Assembly: GCF_000218685.1 (NCBI RefSeq)
Contig: NW_006763308.1
Coordinates: 124,001 to 188,000 of the forward strand
Reading direction: 5' to 3'
DNA length: 64,000 nt
Source of the DNA: Serpula lacrymans var. lacrymans S7.9
Lineage: Eukaryota; Basidiomycota; Agaricomycetes; Boletales; Serpulaceae
The notes below the pieces were generated by a model that did not search any database, was not told the origin of the DNA, and worked only from the letters and a program-made list of their open reading frames with translations. The position numbers were made by a program, and so were the translations under genes. Positions 44,846 through 56,479 of this stretch are shown piece after piece; the stretch's first letter is position 1; the number at the start of each line of letters is the position of its first letter.

Positions 44846-45919
44846 ATGACCACAGCACGCGATACATCTACATGTCCAGTTCTCACTGGACCCAACAATT
44901 TTCAGATATGGAAACTCTGGATCATCTCAAAGCTACGTCGGGAAAAAGTTCTCCGGGTTGTTACTGGAGAGGAGCTTAAGCCCTCACCAGGAAAACCTAC
45001 CTCCTCGGAAGATCCTGAGATCACCTGGATACTTATGGATGAGAAGGCACATGGAATCATCCAGGACCACATCTCTGATGCCCTTCTAATGAGGACTGGA
45101 GACCTCAACAGCTCCAAGGAGTTATTTGATAAACTTGTCTCACTCTATCAGACGTCCAACATTGCCTTGGCCTTCTATTCATTCCAGCAACTCACAAAAT
45201 TGTCCTGAGATGGGACATCACCTATCCAAGACCACATTGCAAAAATCCGGACAATTGGTTCACACCTCTCTGGAATGAAACTAGGAGTTGATACCAAACT
45301 CATGGCCTTTTCTCTTCTCCAATCTCTCCCATGCACTCCTGAATGTCAAATATTTCAGTCACCGGTAATCAACACAATTGAAGAAAATAAACTTACCTTT
45401 GATGCAGTTGAGATCTGGATCAATGCAGAAGTTGCACGACAGTCAGGAAAGGCCCCTGGAGGTTCTGAATCAGCACTCAAATCCGAGGAGAAGTGGTGTG
45501 ACTTCCACAAAGTCAAATCACACAACACCTTGGAGTGTCGAACACTTCAGTCAGCTGAAAAAGGTCAAAGGAAAAAGGGAAAGGAAAGACACAAGGATAA
45601 AGGAAAAGAGAAGGAGAAGGCAAATACAGCGGAGCAATCATCTGGATCTGACTCCGAGAAGGAACAGAGTCATATTGCATTGGAACATGTACATATTTCC
45701 AAGCTACTTGCTAAACGCATTCAAGCTTACCTTGTGTCAGAACCCAATAAGACCAAAACAACAATTGTTATTGACTCCGGAGCAACATCTCACATGGTCC
45801 CTCACCGCTCCTGGTTTGAGCCAGGAACATACCATGTTCTATCCTACAAGCAACTGTTGGCAAAAAAGACTACAATATTGCACTGTCAAATGTCTTACTT
45901 GTGCCAAACTTCATGTTAG
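44846..45919 (+). pseudogene. Copia gag and protease
   Basis: ATG at 44846 (MTTARDTSTCPVLTGPNNFQ, with WKLWIISKLRRE as typical of copia gag). TGA at 45206-45208 interrupts it after QLTKLS. The frame continues with PIQDHIAKIRTIGSHLSGMK, a Cys/His motif WCDFHKVKSHNTLEC, a Lys/Glu-rich stretch, and the protease active site VIDSGATSHM near 45770-45800. It ends in a frameshift. Confidence 0.8.
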
Positions 45920-46049
45920 CACTCGTCTCTGTCCACAAATTGTCCAAAACGGGGTTATCAACACTTTTTCCAGCAGGGTCAAATGCTTGTGAAGTTCGGA
46001 AAAAGGAGGAACTTATCCTCACTGCCTTACACAAGTGAGGATTTTACCA

Positions 46050-47206
46050 CATCCAAGCAAAACCCAAAATCAACCCGGAGTCAGCTTTTGCAGCAGTAGA
46101 TGTAAATTTATTGCACAGGAGAATGGGACACATTGGAATGGACCACTTGCAATGAATGGTTACAAAAGGACAGCTCCAGGACATAGACACCCTTACCGGA
46201 ACCCCGGAGTTTTGTGAACCTTGTGCTTTAGGAAAGATGAAGAAATTACCTTTCAAGTCCACTGGAGGAAACCGAGCCAAGCGCCCCATACAAATTGTGC
46301 ACACAGATGTTGGAGGACCAATCAAACCAACTTCCAGGGAGGGTTTTTGGTACTGGATTACCATTGTAGATGATTTCTCCAAATTTCCATGGATATATTT
46401 CCTAAAACATACAAGTGAAGCAGGAACAATACAAGCAATGGAAAGAAGATGTCCAAACATTCTTCCGGATTCATTTGGGAGAAGAAAACTTCACTCCACT
46501 GTACACAGAATTCCTCCAGAGTGATAAGGGAGGAGGATATACTGGCAATGCATTCAAAAATCAACTCCGAGGAGATGGTGTTATCCAAGAAACTACAGCT
46601 GCAGATACTCCAAAACAAAATAGCATTGCAGAATGCATGAATCAGACATTGGCTATATTAGCAACCACTATGCTCCATGATTCTAAGCTCCCAAAGTTAT
46701 TTTGGGTAGATGCCATGCAAACAGCTGCATATATCACAGCACGCAGCCCAGCATCAGGACTCCATGGAAAGACCCCATATGAAATACTGTTTAAAAGGAG
46801 CGTTGATCCAACTTTGTTTCCCCCTTTCGGATGCCAAATATATGCCTTGATTCCAAAAGACAAAAGGCAAGGGAAGCTTTACTCCAAGGGGTGCAAAGCC
46901 ATAATGATTGGCTACACACATGGAAAGCAAGCCTACAAACTCCTAGACACTGAAAAACGGACTGTGTTTTCCAGTCGGCATGTCATATTCAATGAATCTG
47001 GAAAGGTACAAAAGGATGACACTGCTCCCTGGAACACAGACACTAGCACAGATCAGTGGGAGGGACTCATTCCAGAGAATGCTCACTATCCAGACCAAAA
47101 AACATTGGAGGAGGATGATCCTGACCCTCGGATCCGAGATCCAAATGAATTGCAAATGGAACCACATCTCCAAGGAGATGTTTCAAAAGCAATGGAACCA
47201 TATTAG
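46050..47206 (+). pseudogene. Copia integrase
   Basis: Zinc-binding region FCEPCALGKMKKLPF, core HTDVGGPIKPTSREGFWYW, IVDDFSKFPWIYFLK, then a frame change near 46440. It resumes with EFLQSDKGGGYTGNAFKNQL, TTAADTPKQNSIAECMNQTL and the C-terminal region FGCQIYALIPKDKRQGKLYS. Catalytic D,D,E appear present (HTD, SDKG, AEC in place of the usual ...E). TAG stop at 47204-47206. Confidence 0.8.
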
Positions 47207-47227
47207 CATGAAGATGTTCTGAGAGCA

Positions 47228-49431
47228 GTGGGGCAATACCTCCGTGGAGACGTTCCGAGAGCAGTGGGAGCACCTGATCAGCTAAGACACCCTCCACAAC
47301 AGACTCTACAACCAAGACCTGAACACTGGCCATCTTCAGAACGGAAAGCCAAAGTAGAGTCAGTGGGAGGACAGCCCCTCAACATACAGCCAGCTGATGT
47401 GGAAAAAGTCCAAGTACAGCTAGACAGCTTGTCCATTGGATCGGCTTCTGGAAGGCATGCAACACCTCCAAGGAGTCATCCAACACCTCCAAGGAGTCAT
47501 CCAATGCCTCTGAGGAGTGATTCAACACCTTCAGGAGTGAGTGGGGCAACAAATACACAAATGCGTCTACTCCCTGGAGTACTTGCAAAAGTTCCTAAAA
47601 GAGCAGTCATGCCTGCTGAAATCCTAGGAGTACACAGAAGCAGTCGCCAGACCCGTCCTACAGACAAAAACCGAGATTATCAAAGGACTCTAGATAAGGA
47701 ACAGTCTCAAAAAGAGCAGCATGACAACTCCATGGAGAAACCTAACACTCCTGAGGTTTATGAAGAAATGTCTGATACAGAGGAGACATTCTTTGCTGGA
47801 ATAGCAAGTACCGGTCCATCTAACACAGACCTTCCAAGGACACTAAAGGAAGCCTTATCACATCCGGATGGAGAATTATGGAAGTCTGCCTTGGAGGAGG
47901 AACTCCTAAGTCTCAATACTAATGCAGTATATGACACTGTTCCACTTCTGAAGGGAGTAAAACCCATCACATCAAAACCTGTGTTCTGGATCAAGTTTGA
48001 TCAAAAATGGAAACATTGAGAGATACAAACTCCAGATTGTTGCATGAGGTTTTACTCAAAGGAAGGGGATTGATTACCAGGAGGTTTTTGCTCCGGTTGC
48101 AAACTTAGAGTCAATCCGAATTATTCTAGCCCTGGAAGCAAAGTACGAACTAGAACTTGATCAAATGTACGTATCCACAGCTTATCTCAATGGAGAACTT
48201 GAAGAAGAACTGTACATGCTTCCTCCAGGGGGTGTTCTTATCCAACCTGGATACTGCTGGAGATTAAAGAAATCCATCTACGGGTTAAAACAAGCTGGTC
48301 GTACATGGAACAAAACTTTTGATCCCAAGCTCCAGGAGCTCGGTTTCACAAGACCAAATGCAGAAACATGTCTCTATGTATTCCGGGACAACAAACAAAT
48401 ATGCTTTGTTGTTGTTTATGTAGATGACCTCTTCCTAGGAGCTTCATCCCGAAAATTGATGGATATCACAAAAGCCAAACTTGAATCCATATTCAAAATG
48501 TGGGACCTTGGAGAAGCAAAATACATCCTCGGAATAGAAATCCAACGTGATCGTTCAAACAAAACAATATCCCTATTGCAACGCCAATACATTGACACAG
48601 TCCTGGAGCATACTGGAATGAAAAACTGCAAACCAGTATGGACACCAATGGCACATGGATCAAAACTCCTTGCAAATGCTCCAGGGGAAGATATTGTGCA
48701 ACACGAGATGCATATTGAAGGGCGTCAAGTGTCACACCTCTCAATTGTAGGCTCCCTCATGTATACCATGCTCGGAACCCGCCCAGACATTGCCTACATC
48801 ATTGGAATACTAAGCAGGCATAGCTCAGCTCCAAGGAGCCATCACTGGGAAGCTGCAAAATGTGTCCTCCAATATCTGAAAGCAACCAGGGATATGGAAC
48901 TACAATATGATGGCACAGATGTTTCCATGGACATGGATTTCTATGGATATTCAGATGCAGATTGGTCTGGAGACCCAGACACATCTTGATCAACATCAGG
49001 CTTTGTTTTTATCACCATCCCAGGAGCAATCTCATAGACAAGCAAAAGACAAAACATGGTAGCTTTATCCTCCACAGAGTCAGAGTACATTGGATTGAGC
49101 AATGCTGGACAACACCTTGTATGGCTTCGGACATTTTTTGAAGAAATTGGACATGCTCAAAATGGACCTACAACATTGCACTGTGACAATCAAGCAGCTA
49201 TCATTCTTACACGAGATTCACAGTTCCGTGCTCGCACAAAACACATTCAACAGAAATATCATTTTATCCGAGATGACTTAGTATCAAAGGGAGAGGCAGT
49301 AATCAGATACGTTCCTACAGGAGATATGGTTGCAGACGTTCTCACTAAACCCCTCACTCATGAAAAATACTGGAAATTTTCTAAAGCTATGGGACTACGG
49401 TTGCACTCAAGTGGGAGTGACAAAACTGGAT
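47228..49431 (+). pseudogene. Copia reverse transcriptase and RNase H
   Basis: A linker with three 24-bp tandem repeats (TPPRSHP, about 47462-47520) leads into RT: ALSHPDGELWKSALEEELLS, CWRLKKSIYGLKQAGRTWNK, FVVVYVDDLFLGASSRK (catalytic YVDD near 48417) and KYILGIEIQRD. RNase H follows: YSDADWSGDPDTS, TGA at 48987-48989, STSGFVF, ALSSTESEYIGLSNAGQHL, HCDNQAAIILTRD, and the terminal GDMVADVLTKPLTHEKYWKF. Stops at 48017-48019 (frame change), 48045-48047 (VA then TGA then GFTQ), 48987-48989 and 49036-49038. Confidence 0.85.
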
Positions 49432-49759
49432 AAACCCGGTCTCTGCCAAAGCAGCCATTGTTCTCCATGGAGCATAGCCACCACTCCATGGAGTAACCAT
49501 TGTTCTCCTATGGGCACAATTATACTCCTAGGAGTTATTATACTGTAGCAAGTAGCACCTCCGACTATAAGTAGTAGGGGGTTTAGTATAGGAATACCTC
49601 AGTCGTTCCTATAGCCTCTCGGGCAGCGGCTGAGGTATGTTACATTACATTTATTAGAGATCACCTTAAACTAACATCTATTGTAGTTTCACTTAGGTAA
49701 ATAATAAAGTTGTTTCTATAGCCTCTCGGGCAGCGGCTGAGTTTCACTTAGTTTTATTA
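49418..49759 (+). repeat. 3' LTR of the copia element
   Basis: TGACAAAACTGG to TTTTATTA, 342 bp, followed by AGGGT. It holds the hairpin repeat CCTCAGTC...GGCTGAGG and, about 100 bp on, a second copy of CTATAGCCTCTCGGGCAG. Confidence 0.9.
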
Positions 49760-49879
49760 AGGGTTGGGCTGTAGGCCCTGCATTTTTTTGCTCTATATAT
49801 GAGGTTGATGGAAGTATAATACCTACCCACTTATAGGCTCATAGAATAGATGCCTATCTATCTCTCTGACAGCATTCCA

Positions 49880-50440
49880 GTAGATTGTGGCTGGAAAAAA
49901 AAGGGAATTTCAGGAAAAACAGAGTTGCCTTACGAGCCCTAAGCCCTTTTGGGTTTAATTTATATTCAATGATTGCTGTTAATCTCGTACATGAATTTGA
50001 GTTAGGGGTGTGGAGATTGGTCTTTATTCACCTTCTCAGGATTTTAAATAGCACTGAAACTTATGCAACAGATTTATTAGATGCTCAGTAAGTTTTAATT
50101 GAAATTCTTTTCAGGTTAGGCTGATATTCACTAGTTATGAATAGGATCCTACCTCTGGACAGGATACAATCCAATGTTTTGCTCAAAATTCTTCTAAATT
50201 GAAGTCAGTGGCTGTGCACAACTTTGAGGATCTTTTACAGGTAATTGTCATCATCACAATTTTTGTGTGACTAATTTATATACTTTGTACAGTGTATTAT
50301 TGCCATTTTCAAAGGTTTATTGCCTGAGCCCCACAATTCCAACATTTTTCAACTTTTATACTGCCTTGTTTATTGATGGTTTGCTGGATTAATATCTATG
50401 TGTATTCAACATTCTGTGTTAAGAATGGGGGATCAGGAGT
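49880..50440 (+). pseudogene. Plavaka-type transposase, middle fragment
   Basis: Seen: FGFNLYSMIAVNLVHEFELG then VWRLVFIHLLRILNS (49935-50050), DTIQCFAQNSSKLKSVAVHN, FEDLLQ, an intron starting GTAATT at 50241, then AIFKGLLPEPHNSNIFQLLY. These follow the order of the Plavaka catalytic-core region. The rest is missing; it is followed by a tyrosine recombinase remnant on the other strand. Confidence 0.65.
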
Positions 50441-50669
50441 TAAACATCTGATCTATGTTGTAAAATTAATTAATTAATTTTTGGGTGAAAACCCATCTGG
50501 GCTTTTTGATCCAAAACATGCCTTGAAAAATGTATTGAGTGAGCTGTATCCCAAACAATGCATGAAGTGAAACTTGAGACCTGTCTTGTAGGAGTATAAT
50601 TATTTTACTAGAAATTGTGAACTATTGCACCAGTGGAAAAGTGTACCTTGTGAAAGGATCTAGAGATGA

Positions 50670-51158
50670 CAAATCTTGGAGCAAGGTGCTAGAATGTTTG
50701 CATGGTCTTGTAAGTACAAAGTGAAAGCTTTACTTGACCACCTTCCATTGTTTTTACTACGTCAAACGGCACTCCTCAAAGCAAATATTCCAGTGTTCCA
50801 CCTATGAGAACACTGTGATCCTTAAGTTTAGTGAGGTTTTTGGTGTTGAAAATTACAGAAAGACATTTTGTGAATTCTTTCTTGAATAGCAGGCGCAGGC
50901 CTTTGGCATGTCTCCAGGCAAATAGGTGGTCTGTGTTATCAGCAGTGTTTATGTGCAGGTGATTTCCTAACACTTGTTTGGGATCTGTGAGTCCCTGTCA
51001 ATTAACCAGTTGTAACCATGTAATAAATACCAAGCATGTAGACCTGCAGCATAGTTAGCAAGAGACAATCTGGAGTATGATCCGTTGCAGCTGGCAATAA
51101 AAATGATAAGGAAAGTGGGAGATATTGGGCAGTGTTGCTCTTCTGGAATAGAATGCAT
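50670..51158 (-). pseudogene. Tyrosine recombinase remnant (DIRS/Crypton-like)
   Basis: Minus strand: FLIIFIASCNGSYSRLSLAN then YAAGLHAWYLLHGYNWLID (core-binding region), then after an internal deletion LGNHLHINTADNTDHLFAWR, HAKGLRLLFKKEF, DHSVLIGGTLEYLL, TGA at 50776-50778 in place of Arg, GVPFDVVKTM, and after a one-base frame change GRWSSKAFTLYLQDHANILA. The last part carries the expected catalytic Tyr. The HxxR motif reads HSVL, so its Arg is lost. Such recombinases occur in basidiomycete DIRS- and Crypton-type elements. Clearly dead. Confidence 0.6.
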
Positions 51159-51239
51159 GTCACAGTAAGTGTGAAATACTTTGAAGTATATATGAACCTG
51201 AGTAAGTGCTTAATATCTTACACCCTGCTATTGAAATAA

Positions 51240-52623
51240 CAGCTTTGCCCCGCCAGCAACGTTCCTATACAACAACTACAGGCAGGCCTTGGATATTCTT
51301 GTGGGCAGACATGTGATGCTGCCTGCCACAATGCAGGACCTAGGTATCAAAGATGAAAGTGTCTTTGTTGAGTGGCTGAAAGAAGAAACAGGCTACCTGA
51401 CCGGATTGCAAAAATAACTACAGGAAGAAACCCTCCAGACAGAATATTGGCAGAAGCTAATTGATCTACAGGCAAGCAAGTAAGTCTTTGTTTTGTGTTT
51501 TTCAAACTACTTACTGACAGTTTCTAGGCAGCGACTTGGCGCGGCCCTAGAATCTATCAACAAGGCTGGGTCCGAGTGCAATGTCGGAGAGGTGGGGAAA
51601 TGCAAGCGCAAAATGGCTAGGTGATATGCCTTGGAAGACTACAATGGGTGTTTGAAGACTGTGCATAAGCTAGAAGTCTTGTTGGGTGTAGTGGATTTTT
51701 GGAAGCCAGAACAGTTGGAATGGTAGCACTCAGGAAGATTGGTAGTTATGCGCAAATATCAAAGGGCGGTCAACCAACTCAAGGAACTGGTTTGAGCTAA
51801 CAAAGATGAACCGCTTGCAGACAGGTGAGCACTAGTATCCCTACCATTTATCTACTCACCTGTGCAACTTAGGATATGCTTTGCATAAGCATATCGGGAA
51901 AGCACTTCAATTGCACTCTGCAGCAATTTGAACAGTGTTTGAGCGCTACAATACTGCTGCTAGAGCAATGTTCCCTCCACATCCCACCCTTGAATGGAAA
52001 CAGGTTGTTGAGTACACCTTCTTGCCGACTTTGATCTTCTGCGCGACGCCCAACAAGACATGTCTATGAAGCTTTTGGTGACACCAGCAGGCCAACTTGC
52101 AATGGATAGGTACTTCAAGCTACTTTGGGCCAAAGAGAAAATTCAATGGCTCAACATTGAAATTCAGCGTGTTGTCTCATATATACAGGATGAAGACATG
52201 TATCTACATCAATGCAAGGAACTAGTACGTACCTCCAGCCCCCCCCCTTGCATACCAAATTAGCCTTCATCAAATAGAAAGGGCCGCTTCAATGAACACC
52301 ATCTATGTCACCTAACTGATATAGCATTACTACCGGGGTTTTCTGGTACAGTATCCACCTGTATTAGCATTTGGACTGGCCCTGGTGAGAGCACCATCAA
52401 ACCTGCCCCCATCATTGCACCCTCCACATCTTTGGAATCAGCCTCTTTGCCTTTGCTGGTGATGCCTGGTGAGACACTCCAAATGGATCTGAGCAAGACA
52501 GAAGAGGATTTGGGGGAGGAGGAGGAGGAGGAGGAGGAGGACTCAATAGCACTGGCACGGACCTTATATAATGTCTTACACGTCTCTGCCGGTTCAACTC
52601 ACGGGGACAAGGTGGATAAATAA
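51240..52623 (+). pseudogene. KDZ-superfamily transposase, C-terminal part
   Basis: Pieces in several frames, with introns: LPPATFLYNNYRQALDILVG, DESVFVEWLKEETGYLTGLQ, LQTEYWQKLIDLQASK, RLGAALESINKAGSEC, YNGCLKTVHKLEVLLGVVDF, MRKYQRAVNQLKELV, LAMDRYFKLLWAKEKIQWLN and IEIQRVVSYIQDED. The order and content match the C-terminal region of fungal Kyakuja-Dileera-Zisupton transposases as I recall them. A tail of Glu codons (GAGGAG repeats, 52517-52540) ends at TAA 52621-52623. The N-terminal catalytic part is absent, so it is a truncated copy with stops near 51409, 51623 and 51726. Confidence 0.6.
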
Positions 52624-53539
52624 ACATCTTTATTTCCAGCTATATTGACATGGCAATAGTATTTTTAACCCAACTGAGAGGGTGTGAGGTAGAGTGCTGT
52701 GTGATGCAGCAAGGGAACGTGTCGCGTTGTTGAGTATGATGGTGTTGCACGTCACTTATGGTGACGTGTACACCATTGGGTATAACCATAAGCAACCACC
52801 AGATTACAGGACAGAAAGCTGCAGCCGCCCCTCTGTCCAGGCCCATTTTTGTGCCCAAGTCCCTCAAATTATAGCTGAGATACAGCAGAAGGCAGGGAAA
52901 CAGTGTTTTTGGGCCTAATTGGGCCTGCATCAGACATGCAATGTCAACACTAAGAAGCCGGCCTATGTGGGAATCACAGGCAAAGTAAAGTGAGTGTTCA
53001 ATTGAGAACTTCTGGGAAGTGTCTAGCCACTTGCTAAGAGCTAACAGGGACAGAACTAGAGTCCAGTATGAGTAACTATATTATCAGACAGTACAGAATG
53101 TGTACAGTACCTAGAGTCCAGTATGAGTAACTAAAGAATAGGAATACTGGACTCTGCAATACTAGTCCGAAGTTTTGTAAACAAAGGTAAACAAATCAGC
53201 CACAAAGGCAAAATTATAGAATGCTCAGTGAATACTGAACAATATAGCAAAAAGAATAAAGAGGAAAGTGATTTAGAAAGAAGGGAAAATAGATAGCACA
53301 ACCAGGTGCAAAATCACCAAAACTAACAGTGAGTGCCAAAGTGGGTTCTGGAAGTGTCTATTGTAACAGAGGGCAGCTCCACCCATCTCCTCCCCACCAC
53401 GCATCCCCTTTTCCTCCGCCTTAGACATATTCTATGTCCCAGGAGTCAAGGAGGCCTCCCAGGGTGTCCTGTAGAGAACCTGGGGAGATAGATGTGAATG
53501 TAAACTATCCTGGCACCAAGTAGATCACAAGGATAAGGG
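52624..53539. other. Region without recognisable genes
   Basis: No domain seen. A 23-bp direct repeat (CTAGAGTCCAGTATGAGTAA...) occurs at about 53058 and 53111. Confidence 0.4.
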
Positions 53540-53937
53540 TGTTACGATAACACAATTTCCGGACATTTCCTTTCTTTTTATTCTCCGCTTCAACTCTATA
53601 CTTTAAGTGCCACGCGGCATTTCCCCTTTCCCGTGCCGCGTTGCCTTTCTTTTATTTTTAGATTCAACTCTCTCACACAGTGGAGTTGGCCATACGGGCT
53701 AGGCCCTATGACATCATCAGCCACTGCCTTCATCAACTGTATAGTACACATGTTCAAACAAACCTGTAGTAGTATATATACCCCAATAGATCCAGGAGAC
53801 TCCTTAGCGAGTCCTCCTGTTGTATACCAACTAACTCACTGCAGCCTAAGGGGTAACCACTCCCCAACTTCATCCTCCTTCTAGTGTGTTCTGTGTGCGC
53901 CGGAGTAATTCACTCTTGGTTGTTACAAAGGGATGCC
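53540..53937 (-). repeat. Solo LTR with TSD AAGGG
   Basis: Minus strand TGTAACAACCAAGAG ... TATCGTAACA, 398 bp, with AAGGG on both sides (53535-53539 and 53938-53942). This is the most complete copy of the family also seen at 30025-30802 and 42214-42417, and its 5' half matches 62343-62683. Confidence 0.88.
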
Positions 53938-55009
53938 ATCCCTTCTCAAAAAAGGGGGGTGTTGGATGCTGTGGAAAGGCTGCCTGTGAGGGGTACTTAT
54001 ATAATACTGTACAGTACCTACATACCTAGCTACATGTGTGATTAGGTAAGATCATCTGATCTTACCTACACAAACATCATACCTCACAGTGAAGAATAGA
54101 CATACTTGGTCAAATCATTGTAGTGTGATAAGTGTGAGTGAGTATCAATAAATACATAATATTTACAGCTTTTTGAGTCCCTCAAAAAGTCTATTTTTGT
54201 CAGGACCGTGATCTTTCAGAGAATCGGAGTCTTGAAGTACAGAGATAGAGAGTAACAGAGTACGAGGTTGTGAGTTGGCTTAGTTCGTGCACTAGGCCCT
54301 TCTGCAGACCTTGGTCCCTAACTTGTTGGAATGAACGGAGGAGAATAGAGGATAAAAAGGGAGTAGAGTAAAGGCCCTTCAGAGAAGGACCAGAAAAACT
54401 TAGAAAGGGACTTGTAAAAAGGTGAGGGAATCTAGTTGATATTTGAACTGCAGAAACGGAGTACAGGAGCTACAACTTATATGCTGTTAGAGGAGTAGGA
54501 GCTCATAAGGAGTAACTTGTAATGTAGGTATGGAATTTCATGCAGACAATTATCTAGAAAAAGAGAAACATACGTGCAAGGAGTGTGTCATAATGTCTAA
54601 ACTACAGAGTCCATGAGGAGTACAAGAATGTGCGTAGGGAAGCATATGGCGGACTAAAAGTCTGGTACAGGAGTATTGGAATGGGAGTCCGGGGTACCAT
54701 GTGGGGGTGGGCCACAGGGTCATACTGACCGGCAGGCCATGAGGAGCGTAATCCCAAGAATACCAAAGATGTTATGAGAACACAATTTACTGAAATATTT
54801 GCCATTCAGGAGTGCATGGGAGAGATCGGAGAAGAGCAAAGGCCATGAGTTTGGTATCAACTCCTAGTTTCATTCCGGAGAGTGGTGAATCAATTGTCAG
54901 GACTCACTCCCACAAGATGATATATTACCTCATTGTTTTCTCCCCATTTCACTCTGGCTAGATAAAGGCAATGTAACCAAAAGGGTGCAAAAACACCCTA
55001 TTATAATTT
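53938..55009. other. Possible retrotransposon 3' end, otherwise unassigned
   Basis: CTCAAAAAAGGGGGG followed by TGTTGGATGCTGTGG near 53955-53985 looks like a purine tract at the start of a 3' LTR. The LTR's other end was not found, so this stays tentative. A short perfect dyad (AGATCATCTGATCTTACCT) lies near 54049. No gene. Confidence 0.3.
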
Positions 55010-56030
55010 GACCTCTTTTTCTGCCACGGTTGGTACAAAACACTTCTGGAATTGGCGGTGGTGCCCTTATTGGCTATATGCCTGTGATGCGTTTCATTTC
55101 TCAGATCCTTATTCTAACCATTTTTTATTTCATTAGCCTCAAGATCCTAGAGATCCATCCGACCGCAACACTGCTGAAACTGTTCAATGCGCCTGTTTCA
55201 AGCAAGAGGTTTATCACAAGGTGTTTGAGGTGGTTTTTGGGCCGCTACAAGATCATGGACGTCATGGTGAAGCAATGTCATGTGGTGACAATATTGACAG
55301 AATAATTCACACAGGCATACCCATCAAGTGTGTTGATGGTGAGGAGGATTGTGCTATTACAACCACCCGTGCAGCTCTGGCCAACTATCCTTGTCCGGCT
55401 TGCTTGGTTCACCGCTGCGGCTTACACAACATTCATCAAAAATTTGAACCACGATCAACCGAGACTATGCAGCAGTTATATATTGATTCTATCCAAGCAC
55501 CAACAAAAACTGAAGCAAAGCGGATCTTACAAGAGCATGGGTTACATGCTACCAAGGTCTGTTAACACCCTTTTTAATAATTTATCACCCAAATCATATG
55601 AGCTCTTTTGTGCAGACCTTTTTTTGGTCCATGGCCTTCTCTGATCCTTACAAATCCATATCTTACGACAAGCTCCATTCCATTTTACAATGTAACCCAT
55701 ATTTTAACCAGGAAAAACAATATGATTGTGTTCTCATTAATACGGACACACCATTCCCCATACCGGCTTGGCTCGTTGGGCTGTTTTGATGCTTTCTGGA
55801 TTCTGGGCCTTGCAATATAGCTCTTGTGAAGACATTCAAAATCTGCAATGGAAAGTTCAAAACAAAATGGAGGGGTGCCTGCCTGTATGATGAGGGAGAA
55901 AGCAAGCTCGTAAACCCACAATATTTTATTTGGGGAGCCCATATGATAAGGGTGTTTGATCTCAAAGAAGGCCGTTTTTTCTTGAACAACACACTAGACA
56001 CTGATATTTTTTTACGATTCAGCAATTGAC
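55010..56030 (+). pseudogene. Plavaka-type transposase, second subfamily
   Basis: Seen: LVQNTSGIGGGALIGYMPV, an intron, DPSDRNTAETVQCACFKQEV, YHKVFEVVFGPLQDHGRHGE, AMSCGDNIDRIIHTGIPIKC, ALANYPCPACLVH, AKRILQEHGLHATK, an intron (GTCTGTTAAC to TGTGCAG), FSDPYKSISYDKLH, then EKQYDCVLINTD and a final stretch VNPQYFIWGAHMIRVFDLKE + GRFFLNNTLDTDIFLRF. These are Plavaka-family motifs, but the sequence is clearly different from the copies at 6166 and 31860. The central region is deleted and there are frameshifts. Confidence 0.6.
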
Positions 56031-56479
56031 TGTTGTCATTCTCTTCTGCTTTCAATTCTACAATTACATCATATATGCCACCCGATTGACAGTGAACTAA
56101 TATGTTCTCAGCCTGACATATCTAATTGTAACTCATCATTTAATAAGGCCTAACATTCCCTCTCCAGATTTGACGCAAATATAATCTGGTCTTGATAAGG
56201 TTTTATCAGTCCCTTAACTCAAGCTGATCAGATCATAAGGTTGAATCAGCTTGCGTAAGGCCTGATCAGCTTTGATATTTTTTTCTGACATTCTGGCAGA
56301 ACATATCTTATCCAAGTCCTAGAGATGGCAGTGGCATCAGAAAACCTAGGAAGTTTCCACAGCGTCATATAACACAGATGTAACTGAAGCGAAGAGTAAA
56401 ATATGAATAGTTTTGCTTACTATGACTGTGATGCAATACAATCGCAGATCGAAAGAAATTTTTCCAAAAACCAAAATTG
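56031..56479. other. Short unassigned region
   Basis: No gene. Repeated TGATCAG and CTGATCAG-type dyads occur around 56222-56270. Confidence 0.35.

Larger units (their letters stand above)
44542..49759 (+). mobile_element. Full-length Ty1/copia retrotransposon
   Basis: 5,218 bp with LTRs 44542-44776 and 49418-49759, flanked by AGGGT (44537-44541 and 49760-49764). Order gag, PR, INT, RT, RNase H, as in Ty1/copia. The 5' LTR is 235 bp because about 107 bp between two copies of an internal hairpin repeat are deleted; the 3' LTR is 342 bp. At least three stops are TGA where Arg CGA is expected. The element is inactive. Confidence 0.92.

Noticed and set aside
52500..52545. Poly-Glu coding tract as a stand-alone gene feature
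   Set aside because: It is the acidic tail of the KDZ remnant, not an independent gene.
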